From assembly GCA_019745565.1 (NCBI GenBank), contig JAIESW010000067.1:124001-188000 (forward strand): a stretch of 64,000 nucleotides of DNA. Direction: 5' to 3'. The position numbers and the translations under genes were made by a program. The notes below the pieces were generated by a model. The model had not been told where the DNA came from and searched no databases. It was given only the letters and a program-made list of their open reading frames with translations. This document shows, piece by piece, positions 26,564 to 34,932 of the stretch (positions within the stretch are counted from its first letter, which is position 1; every line of letters starts with the position of its first letter). The DNA comes from Burkholderiales bacterium. Its GTDB lineage: Bacteria > Pseudomonadota > Gammaproteobacteria > Burkholderiales > Ga0077523.

Positions 26564-26872
26564 CTACTTCGTGGTGGTCGTGCTGCCGGCGTCGGCCGCG
26601 CGCCCGAACTCGGCCTTCTTGCCCGCGCGGATCGTGTCGCCTTCCGCTGCGCGCCCGAATTCGTTCTTCCTGCCGACCTTGATCGAGTCGCCGTCCGCGG
26701 CGCGCCCGAATTCGGCCTTCTTGCCCGACTTGACAGTGTCGCTTTCGGCGGCCCGGCCGAACTCCGCCTTCTTGCCGGCTTTGACCACGCTGCCTTCAGC
26801 CGCGAGGACGCTCGCGGCACCGAGCGCGAACAGGGATGCGGTCAACAACGATGCGATGAAAGAGTTGCGCAT
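26564..26872 (-). CDS. exported protein made of four 17-residue repeats
   Basis: 102 residues: a signal peptide (MRNSFIASLLTASLFALGAASVLAA) followed by four perfect-register 17-residue repeats at about 29-45, 46-62, 63-79 and 80-96. The repeat core is K-x-G-[KR]-K-x-EFGRAA-x-x-D, then a Ser/Thr-rich tail (STTTTK). The repeat is lysine-rich before EFGR and acidic after it, giving alternating charge, and is likely repetitive or unstructured. No family recognised. The 51-bp DNA units differ at several synonymous sites, so the repeat is conserved as protein and not a very recent expansion. ATG 26872 opens the signal peptide. Confidence 0.7.
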   Translation of the reverse strand: MRNSFIASLLTASLFALGAASVLAAEGSVVKAGKKAEFGRAAESDTVKSGKKAEFGRAADGDSIKVGRKNEFGRAAEGDTIRAGKKAEFGRAADAGSTTTTK

Positions 26873-27052
26873 GATCGATTCTCCATGATTGAACGGTGTG
26901 TGCATTCGTGCCACCGGTCGCGGGTGGCGCCTGCGGAATGCACACTACGCCCCGGATTGATCGAAACCGTGCGGGAAAGATCACATTTCCGTCGCGCGAC
27001 GGCGGCTCGTGCGATGCGGCATCATGGCGGCCTTCGCAACGGGGAGGAGTCC

Positions 27053-28045
27053 ATGAAGATCTGCATGATCGGCGCCGGTGCCATGGGCGGCGTCTACGGC
27101 GGCCTGCTGCTGCGCGCGGGATTCGACGTCACGCTTCTGGACATTCGCAAGGACCACCTGGACGCGATCCGCCGCGACGGATTGAAGGTGGAAGGTGTGC
27201 GCGGCGAGCATGTGATCGTCATCGACGCGCGCGCGAACACCGACGGACTGCCGGCCTTCGACCTCGCGATCGTGTTCACCGATGCCAACGCCACGAAGGA
27301 TGCCGCGATCATTGCCGCGCGCATCCTGAAGCCGGACGGCTTCGCGATGACCCTGCAGAACGGCATCGGCAACGTGGAGGCGCTGATCGAGGCGCTCGGG
27401 CGCGAGCGCGTGGTGGCGGGCGTCAGCATGAACAGCGCGGCGAACCCGGCGCCGGGCCGATCGGCCTACACCAACGCAGGCATGACTTCCATCGGCGAAC
27501 TGGATGGGCGCGACACCCCGCGCATCCGCGAAGTGGCGCGCATGCTGAACGCCGCCGGGATCGAGACCGAGATCGTTCCCGATCCGATGAGCTACGTGTG
27601 GAGCAAGTTCGTGCTGAACTGCGGCATCAACGCGCTCACCGCGGCGACGGGTCTGCGCAGCGGCGAGATGTACCGCACGCCGGAAGTGAGCGCGCTGCAG
27701 GACCGCGTGATCGACGAGATCCTGATGGTGATCGAACGCAAGGGCGTGACGCTGGCCGAGCCCGATCCGCGTAAGAAGATCAAGGACCACTGCCGCATCC
27801 GCTACAACAAGCCGTCGATGATGCAGCATGTCGAGCAGGGCCGCCGGACCGAGATCGACGCGATCAACGGGGCTCTGGTGCGCGAGGCGCGGGCGCTGGG
27901 ATTGTCGGTCCCGTACAACGAAGCGGTCGTGGCGATCGTGAAGGGAATCGAGAAGAGTCGCCGGCAGACGCTGCACGAGCCGCCGATCGACTACAAGCAG
28001 CGCGAGGCGGAAGCGGAGGCGGAGGTCGCGGCGGGGAAGAAGTAG
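27053..28045 (+). CDS. panE: 2-dehydropantoate 2-reductase family protein
   Basis: 330 residues of the ketopantoate reductase (PanE/ApbA) family, NADPH-dependent, pantothenate/CoA pathway. Rossmann motif MKICMIGAGAMGGVYGGLL, TLQNGIGN, the catalytic Lys in SYVWSKFVLNCGINALTAATG, and the C-terminal NKPSMMQHVEQGRRTEIDAINGALV all match. GGGGAGGAG precedes ATG 27053. Several PanE homologues exist in such genomes with other 2-oxoacid substrates, so the symbol is by family. The C terminus carries an unusual Glu/Ala-rich tail (EAEAEAEVAAGKK). Followed by a palindromic element shared with the convergent LysR gene. Confidence 0.85.
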   Translation: MKICMIGAGAMGGVYGGLLLRAGFDVTLLDIRKDHLDAIRRDGLKVEGVRGEHVIVIDARANTDGLPAFDLAIVFTDANATKDAAIIAARILKPDGFAMTLQNGIGNVEALIEALGRERVVAGVSMNSAANPAPGRSAYTNAGMTSIGELDGRDTPRIREVARMLNAAGIETEIVPDPMSYVWSKFVLNCGINALTAATGLRSGEMYRTPEVSALQDRVIDEILMVIERKGVTLAEPDPRKKIKDHCRIRYNKPSMMQHVEQGRRTEIDAINGALVREARALGLSVPYNEAVVAIVKGIEKSRRQTLHEPPIDYKQREAEAEAEVAAGKK

Positions 28046-28058
28046 GCGGCATCGCTGG

Positions 28059-28208
28059 CCCCCATCCCAACCTTCCCCCACCGAAGATGGGGGAAGGGGC
28101 GTACAGCTTTCCCCCGGCTGCGCCGAGGCAAGTAGTGCGAGCAATGGGCTCTGCCGTCGAAGTACATCCCCTCCCCCAGCGAAGCTGGGGGAGGGTTAGG
28201 GTGGGGGC
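28059..28208. repeat. C/G-rich palindromic element, copy 3 (between convergent genes)
   Basis: Starts CCCCCATCCCAACCTTCCCCC and ends GGGGGAGGGTTAGGGTGGGGG, the same termini as the 30423 copy, but with about 55 bp of extra sequence in the middle. Contains hairpin CTCCCCCAGC-GAA-GCTGGGGGAG at about 28170-28193. Its right end supplies the stop codon (TAA) of the convergent LysR gene, whose last residues GLPPP are read from the element. Confidence 0.8.
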
Positions 28209-29173
28209 AATCCCCTCGTCTTCCCCGGGCTACGCCCGCGCCGCGGCGTTTGCACGAACGTGCCCGGCTGCCGAGCCTCTTCCACCAGCCACTGCTCCAA
28301 CGCCCGTACCGCAGGTCTGTTGCGTGCGGCGGGATCGATCACCAGATAGTACGCACGCGGCGACGCGAGGCTGCTCGCGAAAGGGGCGACGAGCTGGCGC
28401 TTCGCGAGCAGATCGTCGACCAGCGGGGAGCGGCCCAGTGCCACGCCCTGACCCGCGACTGCCGCGAGAATGACCTCGCCGTAGTTGTTGAAGCTGAGCG
28501 TGGTGGCCGGTTGCAGATCCGGCAGATGCATGGCTTTCAGCCACGGATCCCAGTCGGTGGGTATGCCGGCGTCGACGGGGAGCAGCATCTGCAGCAGCGT
28601 GAAATGTCGCAAGTCCTCCGGCGCGCGCAAGGGGTGCTTCGTCCGCTTCAGCAGTGACGGCGAACAGACCGGCAGCACGGTTTCCGCGAACAGCTGCGTG
28701 CCGTCGATCGAGCCCGCGGGCGCATAGCGGACGGCCACGTCGATGCCATCGCCGCGCAGGTCACGTCGATGGAAGCTCGCGTCGATGCGCACGTCGATGC
28801 CGGGATGGGCCTGGGTGAAGGCCGGCAACCGCGGGATCAGCCAGAGCGAGGCGAGCCCCGGCGTCGTCGTGAGTGCCAGCACCTGGCGCTGGCTCGGCTG
28901 GCGGATGCGGGCCACGGTGGTCCGCAGTTCCGCGAGCAGGGTGGTGCAGGTGTCGAACAGCCGCTGACCCTCGTCGGTCAGCACGAGCGCACGGTGGCGG
29001 CGCCGGAACAGCGCTACCCCGAGATCGTCCTCGAGCGCCTTGATCCGCCGACTCATCGCCGACTGGGTCACGAAGCGCTCGGCAGCCGCCCTGGTGAAGG
29101 ACAGGTGGCGTGCCGCCGCCTCGAACTCCACCAGGAGTTCCAGCGGCGGCAGACGGGTGGCGGGTTTACGCAT
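28196..29173 (-). CDS. LysR-family regulator, GcvA-like
   Basis: 325 residues. N-terminal HTH LLVEFEAAARHLSFTRAAAERFVTQSAMSRRIKALEDDLGVALFRR, then a GcvA-type effector domain (HPGIDVRIDASFHRRDLRGDGIDVAVRYAP; YGEVILAAVAGQGVALGRSPL). The C-terminal extension TPRRGRSPGKTRGLPPP is basic and ends inside the palindromic element, suggesting that insertion of the element changed the protein end. It is divergent from the GNAT gene at 29305 (131 bp apart), which may be its target. Confidence 0.88.
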   Translation of the reverse strand: MRKPATRLPPLELLVEFEAAARHLSFTRAAAERFVTQSAMSRRIKALEDDLGVALFRRRHRALVLTDEGQRLFDTCTTLLAELRTTVARIRQPSQRQVLALTTTPGLASLWLIPRLPAFTQAHPGIDVRIDASFHRRDLRGDGIDVAVRYAPAGSIDGTQLFAETVLPVCSPSLLKRTKHPLRAPEDLRHFTLLQMLLPVDAGIPTDWDPWLKAMHLPDLQPATTLSFNNYGEVILAAVAGQGVALGRSPLVDDLLAKRQLVAPFASSLASPRAYYLVIDPAARNRPAVRALEQWLVEEARQPGTFVQTPRRGRSPGKTRGLPPP

Positions 29174-29304
29174 GCGCAGCAGGAATGCGTAGCATTCCGA
29201 AGTTTCGTTTGAGGCCGGCTTTGCGATGGACGAGTATTCGACCGGTCGGCGGGCGGGGTCAAGTTATTCGCATTCCCTCCGAGCATGCTACGAAGGAACC
29301 GTCC

Positions 29305-29871
29305 ATGAGCCTGATGTCCTCGATCCTTGCCGTTGCCCGCCTGCGGCGTGGCCCGACCTTCGGTCTGGTCGATCACGTTCCCCTCGCCGACGGGCGTGCG
29401 GTGACGGTGCGACCGGTGCTGCCGTCCGACTTCGAAGCGGAGCGCCGGTTCGTCGTCGGCCTGTCCGCGCAGTCGCGCCATCGGCGGTTCCATGTCGGGG
29501 TCGCCGCGTTGCCCGACGCGATGCTGCAGAGCTTCACGCACATCGACTACCGCACCCACGTTGCGCTGGTGGCCGTGGCCGACGACGGGCTCATGCCCAC
29601 CCTGGTGGCCGATGCCCGCTACGTGGTGCTCGACGACTCGGCGCAGGCCGAGTTCGCCATCGCGGTGGCGGATCATTGGCAGGGCATCGGTCTTGGCCGG
29701 GAGCTGCTGACGCGGTTGGGCACGCACGCCCGCCGCAGCGGATTGCGTCGCCTCTGCGGCGACGTGCTCCGCGACAACGCAGCGATGATCAGCCTGGTGC
29801 GGAGCCTCGGCGGTCGTGTGCGGTCCCACCCTGAGGACATGCTGGTGATGCGGGCGACCTTCGACTTCTAG
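29305..29871 (+). CDS. GNAT family N-acetyltransferase
   Basis: 188 residues with the GNAT fold: N-terminal VTVRPVLPSDFEAERRFVVGLS, the acetyl-CoA loop VADHWQGIGLGRELLTRLGTHARRSG (Q-x-x-G-x-G type), and the final strand DVLRDNAAMISLVRSLGG. It resembles the acetyltransferase domain found in Pat-like protein acetylases and ProQ-type stand-alone enzymes, but the substrate is unknown. Cytoplasmic. ATG 29305 has AAGGAACC upstream. Confidence 0.85.
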   Translation: MSLMSSILAVARLRRGPTFGLVDHVPLADGRAVTVRPVLPSDFEAERRFVVGLSAQSRHRRFHVGVAALPDAMLQSFTHIDYRTHVALVAVADDGLMPTLVADARYVVLDDSAQAEFAIAVADHWQGIGLGRELLTRLGTHARRSGLRRLCGDVLRDNAAMISLVRSLGGRVRSHPEDMLVMRATFDF

Positions 29872-29921
29872 CTCGCCTTGGACCAGGCAGAATGCTCCCG
29901 GAGCATTCGGGAGACCGCACC

Positions 29922-30404
29922 ATGGCTGGATCGGAAAGACCGCGCACCGTCGTCGCCGCAGAGGCGCCGCTGCGCGCGAAGGCTTCGAACTATCCGGACA
30001 TCTTCGCGCGGCGCTTCGGCGGGCGCGACAAGCGTCCGCTCGGCGACCTGTTCGGGCTGAAGAACTTCGGCGTCAATCTGACGCGCCTCGCTCCCGGCGC
30101 GATGTCGTCGCTGCGGCACGCACACAGCCTCCAGGATGAGTTCGTGTACGTGCTCGCGGGTCGCGCGGTGCTGATCACTGACGCGGGAGAAACGCCGCTC
30201 GAAGCCGGCAGGTGCGCAGGCTTTCCTGCGGGCACGGGCGATGCGCACCATCTCGTCAATCGCGGCGACGAGGAGGTCTGGTATCTCGAAGTGGGCGACC
30301 GGACCGCGGGGGACGTCGGCAGTTATCCGGACGACGATCTGCAGGCGGTGAAGCGTGATGACGGCGGGTGGGAGTTTCGGCGCAAGGATGGGACGGCGTA
30401 TTGA
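29922..30404 (+). CDS. cupin domain protein
   Basis: 160 residues with one cupin barrel. Motif 1 is SSLRHAHSLQDEFVYVLAGRAVLITD (His-x-His...Glu metal site) and motif 2 is GTGDAHHLVNRGDEEVWYLEVGDR. Such single-domain proteins often carry annotations as transcription-associated or sugar isomerase-like cupins; the actual role is unknown. It follows the GNAT gene by 50 bp on the same strand, so co-transcription is likely. The palindromic element starts 19 bp after its stop. Confidence 0.85.
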   Translation: MAGSERPRTVVAAEAPLRAKASNYPDIFARRFGGRDKRPLGDLFGLKNFGVNLTRLAPGAMSSLRHAHSLQDEFVYVLAGRAVLITDAGETPLEAGRCAGFPAGTGDAHHLVNRGDEEVWYLEVGDRTAGDVGSYPDDDLQAVKRDDGGWEFRRKDGTAY

Positions 30405-30422
30405 CGGCCGCGCCGGTCGCTC

Positions 30423-30512
30423 GCCCCCATCCCAACCTTCCCCCAGCGAAGCTGGGGGAAGGGGTGTACATCCCCTCCCCCACTTTCAGTGGGGGAGGGT
30501 TAGGGTGGGGGC
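30423..30512. repeat. C/G-rich palindromic element, copy 4 (between convergent genes)
   Basis: The most compact complete copy: GCCCCCATCCCAACC, hairpin TTCCCCCAGC-GAA-GCTGGGGGAA, spacer GGGGTGTACATCCCC, second hairpin CTCCCCCACT-TTC-AGTGGGGGAG, and end GGGTTAGGGTGGGGGC. It lies between the convergent cupin and formamidase genes. Two stem-loops with G/C-runs would fold strongly in either transcript. Confidence 0.85.
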
Positions 30513-30534
30513 CAAGCGTTTGCCGGAGCCACCT

Positions 30535-32004
30535 CTAGGCGCTATCCCCCACGAAGATGTTCTTCTTCACGATCGCGTGCACCCCCCAGTTGCCGTCCAC
30601 CACCTGCGTCACGCCGAAGTCCACCGCCACGGACATCAGCGACACCGCTTCGTCCTCGGTCAGTCCCTGCGTCGTCATGAGGAAGTGGCGCATCTTGCGG
30701 AACGCGTCCTTGAGCGCGAGATCCACCGACGATTTGCCGTAGATCTCCGATTGCGCCTTCGCGCCGAGGTCGGCCAGGTAGTTGGGATAGCTGAACCCGT
30801 GCACCAGGAAGTCGGTCTGCGTCTCGAGCAGCGGGAAGCCCAGCTTCTCGAGCGGCGTGCCGGCCAGCGTCGCCTTCTTGTGCAGGATCAGCTGGAACGT
30901 GCCGGTGAGCGAGCATTCGATCGCGGTACCGCACAGCTCCGAATCGCCTTGCGACGCATGCGGGTCACCCACCGAGAACAGCCCGCCGGGCACAGATACC
31001 GGGTAGTACAGCGTCGCGCCCTTGCCGATGCGCCAGTTGTCGATGTTGCCGCCGGTGTAGCTGGGCGGGATCGAGTCGACCATGTCGGCTTCCTTGGGCG
31101 CCAGGCCCATCACGCCGAAGTGCGGGCGGATCGGCACGCGCACGTTCTTGAGCACTCCCCAGTTCTCCTTGATGGTGCTGTGGTCCACCGGGACGCCGGG
31201 GTAGTCGATGATCTTGTGCACGACGCCGAACGGGTCGGTCTGCGGCGTCCAGCGGAAGTTGTACAGCGCCTTGGCCCAGTCGCGTTCGCCGCTCGCGTCG
31301 ATCTCGTAGATGGTGATGACTTCGCGCTTCTTCGGTTCCTCGATGAGATCGTTGAAGTGGAAGCCCCACCACGCGGCGGCGTTGCTGCCGAAGCTCTTGC
31401 CCTTGAACTCCGGGTTCGCGCTCGGCCGCGGTTTCACATCGAGGATGCGTACCTCCAGGATGTCGCCTTCCTCCGCACCGGTCACCGCGATCGGCCCGGT
31501 GCAGATGTGTACGCCCAGGCCTTCGCCCGCGCCACGGCCGAACAGCGATGCGTCCATGGGCCCGGCGCCGCGCCGGTTCACGCCCTTCTTGGTCTTGTCC
31601 CAGAAGTAGACGCTCTCGGCGCCCGGGTCGCCCTTGACCATGCGCGCGTTGTCGTCGTTGGCGTGGTGCGTCAGCGTCTCGATGGTGACGAAATCACCCG
31701 ACTGCACTTCCACCAGCGGCTTCAGCGATTTGCTGAAGTAGCCCCAGTGCACGGTGTCGGCGGTGGCCGGGATCGAATAGTGCGAGATGGTGCTGCGCTT
31801 CATCTCGGTCTTGGCGAGCGCCAGCGACGAGGTACCCAGGCCGCCCAGCGCGGCTGCCGCGGCGGCGCTGCTCGCCAGCGAGCCCTGCAGGAAGCTGCGG
31901 CGCGAAGCGTCCGCCGGCTTCGGCAGGTCCAGTGATGCCGTGTCCAGCGGCACGTCGTGATGATGGTTCGGGTCGCTGCAGCAACCGTTGTGATGCTCGC
32001 TCAT
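30535..32004 (-). CDS. Tat-exported acetamidase/formamidase family enzyme
   Basis: 489 residues of the FmdA/AmdA family, which hydrolyses formamide or acetamide to ammonia plus the acid. Family segments: HHANDDNARMVKGD, VHICTGPIAVTGAEEGDILEVRILD, GDPHASQGDSELCGTAIE and VDFGVTQVVDGNWGVHA. Unusual is the N terminus: about 17 residues rich in His and Cys (MSEHHNGCCSDPNHHHD), then a twin-arginine signal (ASRRSFLQGSLASSAAAAAAL). Characterised formamidases are cytoplasmic; here export is predicted. GGGGAGAG precedes ATG 32004. It lies alone downstream of the eda-kdgK operon on the same strand. Confidence 0.87.
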   Translation of the reverse strand: MSEHHNGCCSDPNHHHDVPLDTASLDLPKPADASRRSFLQGSLASSAAAAAALGGLGTSSLALAKTEMKRSTISHYSIPATADTVHWGYFSKSLKPLVEVQSGDFVTIETLTHHANDDNARMVKGDPGAESVYFWDKTKKGVNRRGAGPMDASLFGRGAGEGLGVHICTGPIAVTGAEEGDILEVRILDVKPRPSANPEFKGKSFGSNAAAWWGFHFNDLIEEPKKREVITIYEIDASGERDWAKALYNFRWTPQTDPFGVVHKIIDYPGVPVDHSTIKENWGVLKNVRVPIRPHFGVMGLAPKEADMVDSIPPSYTGGNIDNWRIGKGATLYYPVSVPGGLFSVGDPHASQGDSELCGTAIECSLTGTFQLILHKKATLAGTPLEKLGFPLLETQTDFLVHGFSYPNYLADLGAKAQSEIYGKSSVDLALKDAFRKMRHFLMTTQGLTEDEAVSLMSVAVDFGVTQVVDGNWGVHAIVKKNIFVGDSA

Positions 32005-32222
32005 GTGTGGTCTCTCCCCAGTAGGCGAATGCGTTCGACGCGAACGAAATCCCGCCGCGCGCGTTGCAAGAGCGGGACCATGCGCGACATCCCGCGTGCG
32101 GTGCGCGCTTCTCGCTACCGATTCAGAGAGTTGAGCCGTGCCGCACGAGTTGCGACGCGAACGCCGGCGCACCGGCACAGTGCGGACATCGCACCGCCGG
32201 CCTCACGAAGGCGCACGGGAGT

Positions 32223-33155
32223 TCAGGCGGCGGCGTTCAGCAGCCGCTGCACCGCGTCCGGTCGAGGCAGCGGGGCCACGGCACCGTATCCGGTGCAGGT
32301 CAATGCGGCTGCGGCATTCGCGTAGCGCACCGCCTGGAAGAAGTCGTCGCCGGCGCTCAGTCGGGCGAGAAAGCTGCCGGCGAAGCAGTCGCCTGCACCC
32401 GTGGCATCCACCGCCTGGATGCGATGCGGCGCGATGCGCTCGCGCTTGCGGCCGTCGGAGGCGGCCACGCCCGCCGATCCCAGCTTGAGCGCCACGAACT
32501 TCGCTCCAAGTGCGTGGGCCCAGTCGACGATGGCATCCGGCTCGTCGCGGCCCGACAGCACACGCACGTCGTCGATGCTCGGCAGGAAGTAGTCCGCCAA
32601 TCCGATGGTGGCGTTGATCACCGCGCGTGCACGGGCCAGGGGCCACAGCTTGAGCCGCAGATTGGAGTCGTACGCGACCTTCGCGCCCGCGGCCCGGGCG
32701 GTGTCGATCGCCGTGAACGCCGCGTCGCAAGCGCTCGAGCTGATGCCCTGCGTGATGCCGGATGTATGGAGGAAACGCGCGCGACGGATCACGTCGAGCG
32801 GCAGGTTGCCGGGCGCGAGGCGGCTCGCCGCGGAGCCGGCCCGGCGGTAGCTGAACGCATGGCCTTCGGGCCCGTGCGTGACGAAGTACACCGCGGTCGG
32901 CGCCTCGGGGTCGATCGCCACCCCCGAAGCGTCGAGACCCTCTTCCCGCCAGAGATCGAGAAAGAGCCTGCCGAACTCGTCGTCGCCCAGTCGCGTCACG
33001 TAGCCGGCGCGCGCACCCTGACGGGCCGCGGCGATCATCGCATTCATGGTGTCGCCGCCGAAACCCTGCAGGTACCGGCGGGTATCGCCGGGAACCTGGT
33101 TGAACTCCACCATCGGCTCGCCGACCGACACCACATCGAGCAAGGGCGCGTTCAT
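32223..33155 (-). CDS. kdgK: 2-dehydro-3-deoxygluconokinase (PfkB family)
   Basis: 310 residues. PfkB-family sugar kinase that phosphorylates 2-keto-3-deoxygluconate to KDPG, feeding the next enzyme encoded upstream. Signatures: GEPMVEFNQ, GGDTMNAMIAAARQGARAGYVTRLGDDEFG, YDSNLRLKLWP, and the ATP/catalytic motif DATGAGDCFAGSF. It follows eda after only 7 bp, so both form an Entner-Doudoroff operon. No hexuronate dehydratase is in the window. Confidence 0.92.
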   Translation of the reverse strand: MNAPLLDVVSVGEPMVEFNQVPGDTRRYLQGFGGDTMNAMIAAARQGARAGYVTRLGDDEFGRLFLDLWREEGLDASGVAIDPEAPTAVYFVTHGPEGHAFSYRRAGSAASRLAPGNLPLDVIRRARFLHTSGITQGISSSACDAAFTAIDTARAAGAKVAYDSNLRLKLWPLARARAVINATIGLADYFLPSIDDVRVLSGRDEPDAIVDWAHALGAKFVALKLGSAGVAASDGRKRERIAPHRIQAVDATGAGDCFAGSFLARLSAGDDFFQAVRYANAAAALTCTGYGAVAPLPRPDAVQRLLNAAA

Positions 33156-33162
33156 CGGCGCG

Positions 33163-33807
33163 TCATGCCTGCACTTTGCCGAGATAGCGCGCAGCGTGTT
33201 CGATCACGCGCGCGCGATCGCCGGCTTCGAGCGCGGGGAGATCCACGATGTTGTTGCCCACGCCGACCACCACGGCGCCGGCGCGGCGATACGTTTCCAT
33301 GTTCTCGACCGAAACCCCGCCCGTGGGACACAAGGGAATGTCGGGGAACACGGCATGCAGCGCGCTGAGATGGGACGGTCCGCCGCTGCCGGCGGGAAAG
33401 ACCTTCACGACATCTGAGCCGTGGCGCCAGGCCGCGAGCACCTCGCCCGGCGTGAACCCGCCCATCAGGCACGCGCGGCCGTGCTCGTGCGCCAGCGCTC
33501 CCATGCCCGGGACGAGGCACGGCGAGACGAGGTAGTCGGCGCCGGCGTCGATGCACGCGCGTGCGGTCTCCACGTCGAGGATGGTGCCGGCGCCTACCAG
33601 GAACCCGGGAGCCATGCGCGTGCGCAGGTCGCGGATCAGCGTCATCGCGTCCGGCGTGGTCAGGGTAAGTTCGACGGTGCCGAAGCCGGCCTCGACGAGA
33701 CAGTCGATGGCCTGCCCGGCGAGTTCCGCAGTCTTGAGGCGCAGGACCGGGATGACCGACGTGGCGAGCAGTCGTGCCGCCACCGGATGCATGGATTCTC
33801 GTTGCAT
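33163..33807 (-). CDS. eda: KDPG/KHG aldolase
   Basis: 214 residues. Cleaves 2-keto-3-deoxy-6-phosphogluconate to pyruvate and glyceraldehyde 3-phosphate by a Schiff base. Catalytic Glu in FGTVELTLTTPDA, Schiff-base Lys in DVVKVFPAGSGGPSHL, phosphate loop PTGGVSVENME, and VGAGTILDVETA are all present. First gene of the eda-kdgK operon on the minus strand. ATG 33807 begins MQRESMHPVAARL; a second Met six codons in is also possible. Confidence 0.93.
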   Translation of the reverse strand: MQRESMHPVAARLLATSVIPVLRLKTAELAGQAIDCLVEAGFGTVELTLTTPDAMTLIRDLRTRMAPGFLVGAGTILDVETARACIDAGADYLVSPCLVPGMGALAHEHGRACLMGGFTPGEVLAAWRHGSDVVKVFPAGSGGPSHLSALHAVFPDIPLCPTGGVSVENMETYRRAGAVVVGVGNNIVDLPALEAGDRARVIEHAARYLGKVQA

Positions 33808-34149
33808 GGGCGAATTCTCGATGCCCGGCGCACGCAGATGCAAGTGCGGTCTGGTCCGGACCGCGACAGCCCGCAGAAAAGAGGGCGGCGCGCGATAGGA
33901 GACCCGAGTGCGCACCGCCCCTGAAGCTACAGCGGGGAGATGGTGAAACAATGCTCGAACATCGAGCCGATGCGCGTTCCAGGCGGGATTCGATACCCGG
34001 TGCGTGCCCGGTGCGACGTCCTCTGACACTTTGCCTCAGCCCCTCTTACCGATGTACTACGTATTGGCGCCGTAGATCCGACTTGGACCGGAGGGCTGCG
34101 TCGCATCTGCTAGACTTGCTGCGACGCAACAATCATCTTGGGTGTCCGT
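33808..34149. other. divergent intergenic region eda / bdhA
   Basis: 342 bp between eda (minus) and the hydroxybutyrate dehydrogenase gene (plus). No gene seen. The bdhA side carries an inverted repeat at 34097-34128 around a TAGACT hexamer. Nothing comparable was recognised near eda. Confidence 0.5.
34097..34128 (+). promoter_or_regulatory. inverted repeat around a candidate -10 of bdhA
   Basis: Perfect 9-bp arms TGCGTCGCA (34097-34105) and TGCGACGCA (34120-34128) flank CTGCTAGACTTGC, in which TAGACT could serve as -10. The repeat ends 21 bp upstream of the ATG at 34150. A protein bound here would cover the promoter, so a repressor operator is the simplest reading. A good -35 was not identified. 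Confidence 0.45.
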
Positions 34150-34932
34150 ATGTTGAAAGGCAGATCAGCGATCGTGACCGGCAGCACCAGCGGCATCGGG
34201 CTCGGGATCGCGCAGACGTTGGCGGCGCAGGGGGCGAACGTGCTCCTGAACGGCTTCGGCAACGTGCCCGAGATCAAGAAGCTGGCCGCGAAGATGGAAG
34301 CGGAGTACGGCGTGAAGGTGATCTATTCCGGCGCCGACATGAGCCGGCCCGCCGAGATCCAGACCATGGTCGCGGAGGCCGCGAGCCAGCTGGGCAGCGT
34401 CGACATCCTCATCAACAACGCCGGCATCCAGCATGTGGCGCCGGTGGACGAGTTTCCGCTCGACAAGTGGGACCAGATCATCGCGATCAACCTGACCGCA
34501 TGCTTCCACACCATTCGCGTGGCATTGCCGCACATGAAGAAGCGCGGCTGGGGGCGCATCGTGAACATCGCCTCCGCGCACGGGTTGGTGGCGTCACCGT
34601 TCAAGTCCGCCTATATCGCGGCCAAGCACGGCGTGGTGGGCCTCACCAAGACCGTGGCTCTGGAGACGGCGCAACTCGCCATCACCTGCAACGCGATCTG
34701 TCCCGGTTACGTGCGCACCCCGCTGGTGGAAAAGCAGATCGACGACCAGGCCAAGGTCCACGGGATTGCGCGCGACGAGGTGATCGAGCGCGTCATCCTG
34801 GAACGCCAGCCGTCGAAGCGCTTCGTGGGGATCGACGAAGTCGCCGCCCTGGCGCTGTTCCTCTGCAGCGAAGGTGCTGCCGGCATGACCGGCGCCGCGT
34901 TGCCCATCGACGGCGGCTGGGTGGCTCAATAG
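34150..34932 (+). CDS. bdhA: 3-hydroxybutyrate dehydrogenase (SDR family)
   Basis: 260 residues. NAD-dependent short-chain dehydrogenase interconverting 3-hydroxybutyrate and acetoacetate in PHB turnover. Cofactor motif TGSTSGIGLGIA, NNAG in ILINNAGIQHV, catalytic Ser in NIASAHGLVASPFKSAY, YIAAK as the Tyr-x3-Lys pair, and PGYVRTPLVEKQI. The HGLVASPFKSAYIAAKHG stretch is characteristic of 3-hydroxybutyrate dehydrogenase. ATG 34150 (MLKGRSAIVTG) is preferred to an upstream TTG. It overlaps the 3' end of a small minus-strand frame by 7 bp. Confidence 0.92.
   Translation: MLKGRSAIVTGSTSGIGLGIAQTLAAQGANVLLNGFGNVPEIKKLAAKMEAEYGVKVIYSGADMSRPAEIQTMVAEAASQLGSVDILINNAGIQHVAPVDEFPLDKWDQIIAINLTACFHTIRVALPHMKKRGWGRIVNIASAHGLVASPFKSAYIAAKHGVVGLTKTVALETAQLAITCNAICPGYVRTPLVEKQIDDQAKVHGIARDEVIERVILERQPSKRFVGIDEVAALALFLCSEGAAGMTGAALPIDGGWVAQ

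Noticed and set aside
28059-28208. CRISPR or IS end interpretation of the palindromic elements
   Set aside because: No regular repeat-spacer array, no transposase frame, and the copies are isolated between gene ends.
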